DNA of 30,102 nt from Candidatus Abyssobacteria bacterium SURF_5 (GTDB lineage: Bacteria; Abyssobacteria; SURF-5), in the NCBI GenBank assembly GCA_003598085.1, contig QZKU01000129.1, positions 1-30,102 of the forward strand, written 5' to 3'. Of the stretch, positions 17,233-26,062 are shown in pieces. A model generated the notes under the pieces. It saw nothing but the letters and a program-made list of their open reading frames with translations, did not search any database and had not been told where the DNA came from. Positions within the stretch are counted from its first letter, which is position 1. Every line of letters begins with the position of its first letter. The position numbers and the translations under genes were made by a program.

Positions 17233-17238
17233 ATTCAA

Positions 17239-17916
17239 TCAATCCGGCTGGATTGCGCCGTCGCGAATGTGGATGATCCTCTGGGCGCATTCGGCCAATT
17301 GCCGATCATGAGTCACCAGAACCACCGTCATGCCCTGCGCATTCAGTTGGAGAAACAAGGACATGATGTCTCTCCCGGTGCCGAAGTCCAGGTTTCCAGT
17401 AGGCTCATCCGCCAGCACGATCACAGGATCAATCGCTATCGCCCTCGCGATGGCGACTCTCTGTAATTCTCCACCCGAGAGTTCTGAAGGACGATGCTGA
17501 ATCCTGCCCGCGAGCCCCACCTTCTCTATCGCACTGACGACCCGACGATCGGTCAGCCCTTCGTCGTCATCCCTGTAGAGAAATGGCAATCTCACGTTTT
17601 CCAACACATTGAATCCATGGATCAAGTTGAATGTCTGAAACACGAACCCGATCTCATTGGCGCGGATACGAGAAAGCTGCTTGTCCGAGAGATTCGAGAC
17701 GTCCCTGCCGCCGAACCGATACACGCCGGAACTCGGCCGGTCCAGGCATCCGATTATGTGCATCAGCGTAGACTTGCCCGAGCCCGACGGCCCCATAATT
17801 GCCACGAATTCCCCTCGATGAATCCGCATGCTTACGCCGCGCAATGCTTCGACGCATAGTTGCCCGTTCTGAAAGACTTTCTTAATAGATTCGGTTTCAG
17901 CCAACAGCTCTGCCAT
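17239..17916 (-). CDS. ABC transporter ATP-binding protein (MacB/LolD type)
   Basis: 225 residues. Walker A (GPSGSGKST, 42-50), the Q-loop, the signature LSGGELQRVAIARA and Walker B VIVLADEPTGNLD are all intact, and the order fits MacB/LolD/YknY ATPases that pair with FtsX-like permeases. The gene overlaps the adaptor gene by 20 bases and is followed directly by the permease, so these form one complex: a cytoplasmic ATPase dimer driving export through the envelope. ATG 17916 has no strong ribosome-binding site and is probably coupled to the upstream gene. Nothing about the substrate can be read from an ATPase of this class. Confidence 0.94.
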   Translation of the reverse strand: MAELLAETESIKKVFQNGQLCVEALRGVSMRIHRGEFVAIMGPSGSGKSTLMHIIGCLDRPSSGVYRFGGRDVSNLSDKQLSRIRANEIGFVFQTFNLIHGFNVLENVRLPFLYRDDDEGLTDRRVVSAIEKVGLAGRIQHRPSELSGGELQRVAIARAIAIDPVIVLADEPTGNLDFGTGRDIMSLFLQLNAQGMTVVLVTHDRQLAECAQRIIHIRDGAIQPD

Positions 17917-19423
17917 GTCTGCATCTGATTTGGGGACCGCTTCCGACCTTCATGATTGTCGACTTCCGGCTCTGCATCTGATCGGAACGAGGTTCTATGA
18001 GACAAATTTTCTCGCCCTCAGACAGGCCTTCTTTCACTTCCGCGAAGTCCTCCTTTTGAGCGCCCACGATCACTTCCCTCAGCTCGTAGCCATTCCCGTG
18101 AACGACATAGCAACACTTGCGGCCTTCCTTTTCGAATATCGCATTTATCGGGATGGCGAGAACATCCCTGACACTGTCGGACACGATTCTCACGCTTGCG
18201 GTCATGCCCGGGCGCAACCGCGCGTCTTGTTCCTGTATCGCGATCGTTACCTGAAAATACTTTTCGGCAGTTTTCACCTCAGCCTTTTCCTCGGCCAGCA
18301 CTCCGATGGAATGAACCGCTCCCTTGAGTCGAGTCTCAGGATACGCATCGACGGAAACCGTCGCGGGAAGTCCGCTTCTCAGTTTATGTAAATCCACTTC
18401 GCGCACCTTCGTATTCACCAGCATCTCGGAGATGTCGGGCAGATACACAAGCGGCTGATTCTGCCACACGGTGTCTCCCACCTGAGCTCTTCTTCTTTCA
18501 CCCCTGAAGTACGTTTCGCGGATGATGGCAAGGCCGGGTGTGGGCGCCGTTATCACGGTCTTGGCGAGCTGATCTTGCGCCGCCGCGAGCGAGGTCGCGG
18601 CCAACTCAACCTCTCGCTTCGCCCGGTCCAGCTCGGCTGACGCCTTGGCGACGCTGATCGCCATTGATTTCTTCGTCTGTTCCAGATCCGATTTCGCCCT
18701 CTCGACTTTGGCTCTCGCCATTTCAATTTTTGCGGGAAGCAGGTACTCTTTGAAAGCATCGAGTTTTCTTTCCGCAATTTCAAATGTTTCCCTGGCCTCG
18801 TCTATCTTTTTTTTCGCTTGCTCGGTCTCGGCGGGATTACTGAAGCCCTGCTTCTCCAATTCCTCCAGGTCAGCGAGGTAGCCGGATTTCTCAAGGTATT
18901 CGCTTTGCGCTTTTTTAGCATCGTTCTCCAGTTGGGCAAGTTCGAGTGGACCATCCCCTTTTTCTGTCTTCTCGAGCTCCATCTTTGACACTTCAAATTC
19001 GTATTGCGCCGTTTTGACCTCTCGAACGGCTTGATTCTGTTCCCATTCGAAACTCTGCTCAAGCGCTATCACATTGGCCTTGCACACTTCAAGCTTTTCG
19101 GAGCAGGCATCCACGTCTTTTTCAAAGAGGGTCGGGTCCAGGCGAATCAGGACGTCTCCTTTCTCGACTCGTGTGCCGTTTTCGATGATTGAGATGATCT
19201 TGCCTGAATCTCCTTTGACCTCGGAGCTGACCGTAATGGAATATGCAGCTTCAAGATGGCCAACCAGTTGAACGCTCACGTCGAACGATTTCCTCATTAC
19301 GACCGCAAAGATCATCTCATCTCCGGCGAGTCGGTGTCGGTATACACCGGCGCTCAAGAATCCAATCAGCATCACGGGGACGATCGCAAGGGTTACATAA
19401 AGCATTCTTTTCTTTTCGTTCAT
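17897..19423 (-). CDS. HlyD/MacA-like periplasmic adaptor subunit
   Basis: About 508 residues from ATG 19423, with GGGG 5 bases upstream; it overlaps the TolC stop by one base (TGATG). An N-terminal membrane anchor (YVTLAIVPVMLIGFLSAG) leads into a biotinyl-lipoyl half (SITVSSEVKGDSGKIISI; NGTRVEKGDVLIRLDP). A long alpha-helical hairpin follows, about 125-285, rich in E/K/A heptads, consistent with docking to a TolC channel. The second half has TVITAPTPGLAII, a beta-barrel region (RLRPGMTASVRIVSD) and a membrane-proximal domain. The hairpin is longer than in most RND adaptors and closer to MacA or HlyD style. Together with the ATPase, permease and TolC-like gene it would form the bridge between the inner and outer membranes. 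The last 7 codons overlap the ATPase gene. Confidence 0.9.
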   Translation of the reverse strand: MNEKKRMLYVTLAIVPVMLIGFLSAGVYRHRLAGDEMIFAVVMRKSFDVSVQLVGHLEAAYSITVSSEVKGDSGKIISIIENGTRVEKGDVLIRLDPTLFEKDVDACSEKLEVCKANVIALEQSFEWEQNQAVREVKTAQYEFEVSKMELEKTEKGDGPLELAQLENDAKKAQSEYLEKSGYLADLEELEKQGFSNPAETEQAKKKIDEARETFEIAERKLDAFKEYLLPAKIEMARAKVERAKSDLEQTKKSMAISVAKASAELDRAKREVELAATSLAAAQDQLAKTVITAPTPGLAIIRETYFRGERRRAQVGDTVWQNQPLVYLPDISEMLVNTKVREVDLHKLRSGLPATVSVDAYPETRLKGAVHSIGVLAEEKAEVKTAEKYFQVTIAIQEQDARLRPGMTASVRIVSDSVRDVLAIPINAIFEKEGRKCCYVVHGNGYELREVIVGAQKEDFAEVKEGLSEGEKICLIEPRSDQMQSRKSTIMKVGSGPQIRCRHGRAVG

Positions 19424-21060
19424 CACAGCCCCGCTGGTTGCTCCAGGAGAGTCCCGATTGATTCCCTGAAGGCGTAGGTCCCGACGATATAGTCGATGAC
19501 GACGGAAACGAGATTTGTCTGCGCCCTCCGCAACTCCTCTTCCGCCTCGATCAGGTCAAAGTTGTTCGCCATACCGTGCTTGAATTTCACCTGGGCCAGC
19601 TTGAGCTTGCCTTCGGATTGTTTTATCTGTTGTTTCTGGATCTCGATTCTTTGTTCGGCTTTGATCAGGGTGCGCAACGAACTTTTCACGTCGCGAACCA
19701 CCTCGTCGCGTGTAAGGACCATGTCTCTGTAGGCCGCCTGAACCTCGATCAGGCTCTGTTCATATGCGGCGCGCTCCGCGGTGCGGGCGAGATCCGTCGT
19801 GCTCGTGAGATTGATTCCCCAGAAATATTTATCCAGTTGCAGGCTCTCTTCAAATACGGCGCTCTCTTGAAACGGAGAAAAGGACAAGACCACGTTGAGC
19901 TCCGGAAGTATCCCGTGTTTCGCCACCCTGGATCGCCGCTCCACATTCATTACCGTATCCCACGCCTGCTTGAGTTCCACGCGGTTTCGGAGCGCAATCT
20001 CGATCGCTTCTTCTTCTTTCATGCGGACGATGCTGTAGTCCAGGGGCGCGGAGACATCGATGTCTTCCTCAATGGGAAGGGCAAGGATGAGTCTCAGATT
20101 ATCGAGTGCATCCTGGTAAGCTTCCTGGGCGGTGGCCAGGCTATCTTCGGATTGTTTCATCTGTATTTCGGCACGATACACATCGATCGGAGTGGCCAGT
20201 CCGAATTTCTCCTTGACTCGAGCGGCCTGAGCATGGCCTTTCAGCCGCGAAACGGATTCCAGATTCAGCCGCACGAATTCACGCTGGCCTATCACAGAAT
20301 ATACGGCTCCAACCGTTGAGATCACGGTACCTGCGCGCGTCAGGTATAACGATCTTTCTGATGAACGCTCACCGAACTCCGATTCCCGCACGAGCGCCAG
20401 ATTGAATTCGCGGCCCGCCCCCCTCAGGAGCGGTTGTATAAGGAAGGAATCGACGCTGCTCCTATAAACGTCATCGTCTCTCTCCACGTTCGGGCGAACT
20501 GCCAAGACTGTCCCGATGGGAAGTTTCTTCTCGATCGAAATTCCAGCCCCGAGAAGCTCTCCGTCGTCCTCGTCATCGCCGCCCGTGACTCCCGCCACGG
20601 CGTCTGGAAAGAGCTTGAGTTCAAACTCCGACTCAGCCGAAACGATCGATAGCCGGGCGCTCTCCAGCCTGTCCCTGGCGTCCAGGATGCTCCTGTTCGC
20701 CTCAAGCGCGCGGTTGATCGCATCTTCCAGCGTCAGCACAAGGACAGGATCGGCTGCGGCGGTATCTTGAGAACGCGCATGAGAGCCCGGCTCTTCCTGG
20801 ATGGAACCGGGGCCTTCACCCGGCGGGCTTGAGAGGGGTGGGCCCCCAGCTTGGGTTGCATCGGTTTGAGGCGGAGCATTGTCCGGTTGTTGGATTTCTG
20901 CGGGAGTTGTAAAAGCGCCCGCCGGCAGGATCATTCCCAGAACGAACAAGACACAGAGCGCCGCAAGAGTGCAGCCGCGTCTGCATCTCGTTGCCGCAAT
21001 CAGACTCGAGGACAAGCCTTTCACTCCACGTGATATGTCACTACCGCGTCCCAATGCCAT
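19423..21060 (-). CDS. TolC family outer-membrane efflux protein
   Basis: 545 residues as an open frame. ATG 21060 overlaps the end of the FecR gene by 40 bases and its GGAGG is 13 bases away, so a later GTG (21024) or TTG (21015) with GGAG nearby is possible; the signal peptide (about 30-50, TLAALCVLFVLGMILPAGAF) is kept in each case. A Pro/Gln-rich stretch (about 55-95) precedes the conserved TolC beginning LTLEDAINRALEANRSIL. Two OEP repeats follow (helices RLKGHAQAARVKEKFGLATP and EGKLKLAQVKFKHGMANNFD), each with the inner helix and strand pattern. The porin-like trimer would connect with the adaptor to open the cell surface. The N-terminal low-complexity region is longer than usual. Confidence 0.9.
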   Translation of the reverse strand: MALGRGSDISRGVKGLSSSLIAATRCRRGCTLAALCVLFVLGMILPAGAFTTPAEIQQPDNAPPQTDATQAGGPPLSSPPGEGPGSIQEEPGSHARSQDTAAADPVLVLTLEDAINRALEANRSILDARDRLESARLSIVSAESEFELKLFPDAVAGVTGGDDEDDGELLGAGISIEKKLPIGTVLAVRPNVERDDDVYRSSVDSFLIQPLLRGAGREFNLALVRESEFGERSSERSLYLTRAGTVISTVGAVYSVIGQREFVRLNLESVSRLKGHAQAARVKEKFGLATPIDVYRAEIQMKQSEDSLATAQEAYQDALDNLRLILALPIEEDIDVSAPLDYSIVRMKEEEAIEIALRNRVELKQAWDTVMNVERRSRVAKHGILPELNVVLSFSPFQESAVFEESLQLDKYFWGINLTSTTDLARTAERAAYEQSLIEVQAAYRDMVLTRDEVVRDVKSSLRTLIKAEQRIEIQKQQIKQSEGKLKLAQVKFKHGMANNFDLIEAEEELRRAQTNLVSVVIDYIVGTYAFRESIGTLLEQPAGL

Positions 21061-22262
21061 TCTGATCCGACACCCTCCGATATCACCCGGATGGTAACGA
21101 TCGTCGACGATCCGGGCGCGCTTCCGGTAATAGTCGTCGGCGTTCCAATCAGATCGCCGGTATCAGCAATCGGGCTGCCCTCATAGATGACTTGAAATCG
21201 GTCCGGGACAGTCATGGGATTGCAGTCCAGGCTTACATCTACGCGGGTAACTGTGCGTTCCCCTATTTCGGGAGAGCCATCGATTTCCGTGTCCGTTGGT
21301 GTAACAGGAAAAACTCCGCTTCTGCTCGCCGTTACCGTCACGGTCTGAGGAGCAGCCGGCGAACTGCCGCCGCCCCCGCCTCCACCTGCAGCGGCCGCCG
21401 CAATGGCGGCTCCCGCCACAGCCGCGCCTCCCACCGCCGCCTGGCCGGGCGAAACCTGGAACCCGCCGCCCATGCCGCTCCTGAGCAATCCGAATTTTGC
21501 CTGGTAAATAGCCCATTGCGCCAGAAAAGCACCGGATATGGCCGTAGGCTTTGCGGGCGGTCTATTGGGCGTTACCTCGGTCATGTAATTTTTCTTGACG
21601 CGGACGGGGCCCTCCATCATCTCGCGCGTGCGCACATCCACGCTTCCGTCCACAACGGCGACCGTTGTTTTTTCGGGGCCGGCCTGAACAGTGAAGATCG
21701 TTCCGCGAACTCCGGTTACCGCCGCGGGGGTGGCGACATGGAATTTCGAGTCCTTTGTTCTCAATTTGCCGACGTCGGTCCATATCTGGCCCCGGTCGAG
21801 ATTCACTTTTACCTTAATATCTTTCTTTGGTGACTGCTGTAATTTGTTGAGACCTACGTTGCTTTCCGGCTCTACTGCCATGATCGCCTGGTTCCCGAGC
21901 AGAGCGATCGCTTTCGAGTCGGAGCCGGTTCGGACCGAGTCTCCCTCATTCAGAACAGTCCCTTTTTGCACGGGCGTCCACTGCTCTCCACCCTTCGGAA
22001 GCACATCCACCGCGCCCGTCACCTCGACGACGGTACCCGTGGTCGCGGCCATTTGACTCCTCGATACCGCCTTTACTTCATCTTTTTTGATAAAGGAGGT
22101 CCCTTTATCGGTTTCTACTGCTATGAACTGCTCGGTTTCCTCAGTTATCTCTCCCTTTACGACGTCTCCGTTTTTGAGCTCAACCTCATCGGCAAGTGAT
22201 GTTGCCGAAAAGAAGAAAAGAATGACAGGAATGAAGACAAGTGAAATGATTTTGCGGTTCAT
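21021..22262 (-). CDS. FecR-domain periplasmic protein leading the export operon
   Basis: 413 residues, ATG 22262 with GGAGG 10 bases upstream. Signal peptide (1-24, ISLVFIPVILFFFSATSLA). A short VELKNGDVVKGEI module (26-60) is like the LSm-type regions seen in secreted proteins. A FecR domain follows at about 95-215 (GDSVRTGSDSKAIALLGNQA; SKFHVATPAAVTGVRGT). A Gly/Ala-rich linker (about 270-300, poly-A then poly-G) joins it to a C-terminal beta-rich domain. It has no FecA-like partner, no sigma factor and no transmembrane anchor typical of anti-sigma FecR, so it is more like secreted FecR proteins of unknown role. As first gene of the operon, it may bind peptidoglycan or the efflux complex. 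Confidence 0.85.
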   Translation of the reverse strand: MNRKIISLVFIPVILFFFSATSLADEVELKNGDVVKGEITEETEQFIAVETDKGTSFIKKDEVKAVSRSQMAATTGTVVEVTGAVDVLPKGGEQWTPVQKGTVLNEGDSVRTGSDSKAIALLGNQAIMAVEPESNVGLNKLQQSPKKDIKVKVNLDRGQIWTDVGKLRTKDSKFHVATPAAVTGVRGTIFTVQAGPEKTTVAVVDGSVDVRTREMMEGPVRVKKNYMTEVTPNRPPAKPTAISGAFLAQWAIYQAKFGLLRSGMGGGFQVSPGQAAVGGAAVAGAAIAAAAAGGGGGGGSSPAAPQTVTVTASRSGVFPVTPTDTEIDGSPEIGERTVTRVDVSLDCNPMTVPDRFQVIYEGSPIADTGDLIGTPTTITGSAPGSSTIVTIRVISEGVGSEWHWDAVVTYHVE

Positions 22263-23189
22263 GTGAGCTTATCCTCCCGATTAAACAATTGCGCCTGCGA
22301 ATAAGCTAAATGACTGACACTGACAGCAGCCCCTTCTTCTGTTGGTTTCCCCCTTTCGGGAAGGGCATACTTCTCATGATGGAGAGGTTGAATCTGCCAG
22401 GGACGAGGTGCTGGAGTCTCTGGAAGACCCGCGTGATAGGCCGGGGTGATTATATCACGGAAATTTGGATTTGTCACGAAAGTGTCGGACCGACAGAACG
22501 ATTTTCAGAAGCGTTCTTGTGACGCCGACTACAGAGCCTGCTTCTGGAATGTCCGCGCTCGCCCGGTAACCAGGTGGAAATTCCGATTGTAACCCTCGAT
22601 GCCTCAACCGATTCCGCTCACTTTACCTGCAGGTGAATAGCGGCCGCCAGCGCCTTCGCCGGATTCGATAGTCTGAAAACATAAGATACACTGCTTTTCG
22701 ACGGGGTACGCCCTCATCAAACCTTTCGAACATCATGGCGCGGCGGAGCCGCAACCAACCTCTTGGACCACGAATTACGAATTCTTGGAACCGCCGATGA
22801 ACGACGACTACAACGCCGATTGTTCCCACCCACGCGATCTCATTCCCACCGCAGGAGCGGGTTTCGAACCCGCCCGTTGTGCCGCCGACCCCACCTTTTT
22901 TTGTCATCCTGACCCCGCGCCTCGCGGAATGGACTGTAGACTGTGGACTGTCTTACTATAGACTGTTTTTAAAAATCCAATCACCAAGACACAAAGGCGC
23001 GAAGAAAGAGTGGTGGAACCGTCAATAGACGCCGATGTCCTTTCCATTGTCATTCTGAGCGAAGCGAAGAATCTCCTCTCCTCTCTCGTCCGAAATTTAA
23101 CATCGGCTCGATTTGACTTCCCCAGGAACGGAAAGGTAACATGGGGTAATTACAGGCCGCATCATCTTTCCGAACGGGGAGACACTCCG
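22263..23189. repeat. Repeat-rich intergenic region before the YihY/BrkB gene
   Basis: About 930 bases with no gene I would accept. It holds a decayed CCACGAATT/GAATTCTTGGAACCG segment (about 22770-22800), a GCGGGTTTCGAACCCGC hairpin (about 22857-22875), a TGGACTGTAGACTGTGGACT stretch, and the element CACCAAGACACAAAGGCGCG running into GAAGAAAGAGTGGTGGAACC (22981-23040). It ends with a TTCTGAGCGAAGCGAAGAAT repeat (23046-23075). Each occurs in imperfect form elsewhere in the window or is a known dispersed type. The T-loop-like hairpin is not a tRNA, because no acceptor or anticodon arm surrounds it. Confidence 0.6.
22979..23040. repeat. Dispersed repeat CACCAAGACA...GTGGTGGAACCG, copy 1
   Basis: This matches 26413-26470, sharing an identical block GAAGAAAGAGTGGTGGAACC and a following GCCGATG; a shorter copy of its left part is at 26265-26295. 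The block is not part of any gene. Confidence 0.65.
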
Positions 23190-24509
23190 ATGAAGGGCGT
23201 ACTCACCTTTCTCAGCGAGGATATCTGGCGAATTCCATTGAAGGAGCAGCCGGCGCGCAGATCCTGGTGGATCAAGGCTCTGCGGGTGATCGTCTTGTCG
23301 GTCAAGGGATTCGACCGGGACAGATGCACGCTGCGGGCATCGGCCCTCACTTTTTACACGCTGCTTTCGATCGTCCCGATCATGGCGATGGCCTTCGGAA
23401 TCGCGAAGGGCTTCGGATTCGACCACATCCTTGAAGAAAGAATCAGGGAACAGCTTCAGGAACATGAAGAGGTCGTCTCCCAGATCATCACGTTTGCCCG
23501 CAATATGCTCGACAACACGAAGGGCGGTCTGGTCGCGGGCATCGGCGTGATCTTCCTTTTCTGGACGATCATCAAGGTGCTGGGAAACATGGAGCGCTCC
23601 TTCAACGAGATTTGGGGCATCAAGAAGCATCGAACCATGGCGCGCAAGTTCAGCGATTATCTCTCGTTCATGCTGGTCGCGCCGATCATGTTCATTGTGG
23701 CCGGAAGCATGACCGTAGCGGTCACCAGCCGCATAAGCGACATCCTGACAACACACGACTATCTCGCATTCGTTTCCGGACCAGTCCTGCTTCTGCTCAA
23801 AATCCTTCCGTTCGCGGTGCTGTGGGGATTGTTCGCGTTCATCTATATGTTTCTGCCAAACGGCAAGGTGAACACGCGGTCGGCTTTGCTTGCCGGAATC
23901 CTGGCGGGCAGCGTCTATCAGATCGTGCAGTGGGCGTACATCACGTTCCAGATAGGGATCAACAGCTACAACGCCATCTATGGGAGCTTTGCCGCGTTGC
24001 CTCTGTTCCTGATCTGGCTGCAGATGAGCTGGTTGATTCTGCTGTATGGAGCGGAACTGTCGTTCGCGCATCAGAACGTGGCGACCTACGAGTTCGAACA
24101 GGATTGCCAGAAGGTGAGTCCCGCGTTCAGAAGATTGGTCACGCTCGCGGTCGCGCATCTGTGCGTGAGCGATTTCCGAAAGGGCGAGCCGCCGCCATCC
24201 GCCGGCGAGATTGCCGACAGGCTGGGGACTCCGGTTCGAATGGTCAACCAGGCGGTTTACGACCTCGTACAGGCCGGGATTCTCTCAGAAGTTGGCGGAA
24301 ACGAGACGAAGGATGTCGTTTATCAGCCCGCCCTCGATATTCACAGCCTCAGTGTCCGGGAGGTAATCAACCGCCTCGAAAACATCGGGATCGACGCTCT
24401 GCCGCTCGCGAAGTCGGAGGCCGTCGAAAAAATCAGCGCATCCCTCGACGGCTCCCGCGACGCCTCCACCGCATCCGTTCCGAAAAACGTGCTCCTCAAA
24501 GACCTCTGA
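23190..24509 (+). CDS. YihY/BrkB-family membrane protein with C-terminal winged-helix-like domain
   Basis: 439 residues from ATG 23190, with GGGAG 8 bases upstream. The frame opens at 23010, but that leader runs through the 23046-23075 repeat (translated SIVILSEAKNL) and is not credible. The hallmark SALTFYTLLSIVPIMA starts the membrane part, followed by GGLVAGIGVIFLFWTIIKVL, NMERSFNEIWGI, a six-TM bundle and MSWLILLYGAELSFAHQN. YihY/BrkB proteins (UPF0761) are inner-membrane proteins often labelled RNase BN by error; their role is unsettled. Residues after about 305 form a soluble winged-helix-like region (SAGEIADRLGTPVRMVNQAV, then YDLVQAGILSEVG), which suggests cytoplasmic regulation or nucleic-acid contact. 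The gene stands alone between repeat tracts. Confidence 0.88.
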   Translation: MKGVLTFLSEDIWRIPLKEQPARRSWWIKALRVIVLSVKGFDRDRCTLRASALTFYTLLSIVPIMAMAFGIAKGFGFDHILEERIREQLQEHEEVVSQIITFARNMLDNTKGGLVAGIGVIFLFWTIIKVLGNMERSFNEIWGIKKHRTMARKFSDYLSFMLVAPIMFIVAGSMTVAVTSRISDILTTHDYLAFVSGPVLLLLKILPFAVLWGLFAFIYMFLPNGKVNTRSALLAGILAGSVYQIVQWAYITFQIGINSYNAIYGSFAALPLFLIWLQMSWLILLYGAELSFAHQNVATYEFEQDCQKVSPAFRRLVTLAVAHLCVSDFRKGEPPPSAGEIADRLGTPVRMVNQAVYDLVQAGILSEVGGNETKDVVYQPALDIHSLSVREVINRLENIGIDALPLAKSEAVEKISASLDGSRDASTASVPKNVLLKDL

Positions 24510-24638
24510 ACGACAAGAGCAGGAGTTCTCAGGTCCGCTGATTACGCTGGTTTTCGACGATTATAAGAGAGGCTTTTCTTGACCACGAACTATCAGATAA
24601 ATTGCCGAAACCACGGATTAACGCGGGTTTTCACGGAT

Positions 24639-24753
24639 TGTAGGGGCACGGCATGCCGTGCCCGAAAAACCATTATCCGCAGACGCCCACCTCCACTTTA
24701 TCCGCAGATTCCGCTGATTTACTCAGATTGAAGACAAGACTAATTTCACCACG
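24639..24753. repeat. 115-base composite repeat, copy A
   Basis: The left half includes the 20-base perfect palindrome at 24644-24663 (GGGCACGGCATGCCGTGCCC); the right half is GCTGATTTACTCAGATTG and onward. The pair with 24947-25061 is in direct orientation, 308 bases apart start to start. Confidence 0.7.
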
Positions 24754-24946
24754 TATTGGCGCGAATTAGACGAATTCTTGAAACCGTCGATACACGCCGA
24801 CAAACTCTCCGTTCGTCAACCTTGAACCTGGAACCCCGGATCGGGTCCGGGGCATGCTTTGAACCTTGAACTAATCTTTTCACCACGGATTGACACGGAT
24901 TCACACGAATTGGAGGGAACCGCCGCTGAACGTCGATACACGCGGG

Positions 24947-25061
24947 TGTAGGGGCACGGCAAGCCGTGCCCGAAAAACTATTATCCGCAGACGCCGTCCT
25001 GGACTCGATCCGGGATGACGCTGATTTTCTCAGATTGAAGACAAAGACTAATTCCACCACG
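24947..25061. repeat. 115-base composite repeat, copy B
   Basis: The left half holds GGGCACGGC-AA-GCCGTGCCC at 24952-24971. The left 49 bases match copy A at 47 of 49 positions by eye. The right 42 bases match copy A with one extra base and two or three changes. Confidence 0.7.
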
Positions 25062-25090
25062 AATTCGCGCGAGACGCAGAAGACTATGGG

Positions 25091-26062
25091 TCATTCTTTG
25101 ATTTTTGGAGTCGTCCCGGCGAGGCCGAGTCTGACGAACAGGAAGGGCGCGAGCAGCACGCCCGCGAGAGCCGCCATCGCATAGCGCACGTATCGCAAGA
25201 TGTTTCCGAGGATAGAGGAATCGCTCGCCGCCAGTCCGAAAACCGTATCGAGCAGGAGCAGCGTGCCGATCACTAGGACCACGGAGAGCGCGTACCGAAG
25301 CGTCTTGCTCACAATGCAGCCGCTTCGAGGATCGAAGCGAACCCATTTTGCCTCGAGCGGATAGCCGAGCACGATTCCCGCCAGGAATCCGAGGTAGCTC
25401 ACGAATGGAAGCGGCTGTCCGAGAGCGCTCGACGCGTAGAGCGGCCGCGTGCCGAGCCAGACGAGTGCGCTTGCCGCAACAACGATCAGGAGCTGGTGCT
25501 GCAACGTGTGCCTGTTCCACAGCCCGCGGATGTCGCCGACAAATCTTATCGCGAACAGAGCGATCGGGACTCCCAAAATCCAACCCAGAACGATATCCTC
25601 AATGTAATGGACGCCAAGGTAGGGACGCGAGATGCCGGTGAGAATGAGCGTTGCGATCGCAGCGGTCCTGACGTATCGGCTGTTCACGCTGCCGTACAGG
25701 TACGAATAGAAACAAGACCCTGCCATGGCATGACCGGACGGGGTGGAATACTCCGGCGCAAGCTCGTGGGCATTCGCCGTTGATACCGCCCACTTCTCCA
25801 TGTATGTCCCTTCCCGGATGAACGGTCGCGGGTTCGCGATGATGGTCTTCAGCACATGGTTCAGCGACATCGCGAGCAGAACCAGCGCCGACAGTCGGAA
25901 CGCCAGTTTCTTGTCGTAGGCGACGTGGATAAGCGAGATCACGAGTATGTAGCCCTCGACCTCGCCGAGGAAACTGAAGAGCTGGAGCAGCGCGGTCATG
26001 GCGCCCGTTCGATGTTCGAACAGGAACTGGATCAGATCGAGGCGAAACGAACATTCGGGCAT
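25091..26062 (-). CDS. PAP2-family lipid phosphatase (membrane)
   Basis: 323 residues from ATG 26062, with GGAGA about 6 bases upstream. A much longer frame to 26455 exists but its first 131 codons run through repeat DNA and should be dropped. The three PAP2 signature motifs are intact: KTIIANPRPF (72-81, K-x6-RP), STPSGHAMAG (106-115, PSGH) and SRPYLGVHYIEDIVLG (145-160, SR-x5-H-x3-D). His111 and His152 are the catalytic pair. About six to eight hydrophobic segments make it integral to the inner membrane, active on the periplasmic face. It probably dephosphorylates undecaprenyl pyrophosphate, phosphatidate or a similar lipid. The C-terminal part after 170 adds further TM segments. It is flanked by repeat tracts on both sides and does not appear to be in an operon. 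Confidence 0.9.
   Translation of the reverse strand: MPECSFRLDLIQFLFEHRTGAMTALLQLFSFLGEVEGYILVISLIHVAYDKKLAFRLSALVLLAMSLNHVLKTIIANPRPFIREGTYMEKWAVSTANAHELAPEYSTPSGHAMAGSCFYSYLYGSVNSRYVRTAAIATLILTGISRPYLGVHYIEDIVLGWILGVPIALFAIRFVGDIRGLWNRHTLQHQLLIVVAASALVWLGTRPLYASSALGQPLPFVSYLGFLAGIVLGYPLEAKWVRFDPRSGCIVSKTLRYALSVVLVIGTLLLLDTVFGLAASDSSILGNILRYVRYAMAALAGVLLAPFLFVRLGLAGTTPKIKE

Larger units (their letters stand above)
24510..25090. repeat. Repeat-rich intergenic region with a 115-base direct duplication
   Basis: About 580 bases without a gene. It has two copies of a 115-base composite unit, 24639-24753 and 24947-25061. Their first 49 bases differ at only two positions and include a perfect or near-perfect GGGCACGGC...GCCGTGCCC palindrome. 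Their last 41-42 bases (GCTGATTT..CTCAGATTGAAG and onward) are also alike, while the 25 or so middle bases differ. ACCACGGATT-type phrases and CCTTGAACCTGGAACC stretches fill the rest. The convergent flanking genes have no clear terminators here. Confidence 0.65.

Noticed and set aside
22857-22875. GCGGGTTTCGAACCCGC, resembling a tRNA T-arm
   Set aside because: No acceptor stem, anticodon arm or D-arm at tRNA spacing; it fits a common intergenic repeat instead.
22623-22907. A 94-codon minus-strand frame in the gap before the YihY gene
   Set aside because: It has no ribosome site, low-complexity content and runs through repeat phrases.
23097-24158. A 353-codon minus-strand frame
   Set aside because: It is antisense to the YihY/BrkB gene, composed of Arg/Asp/His-rich sequence typical of shadows, with no recognisable motif.
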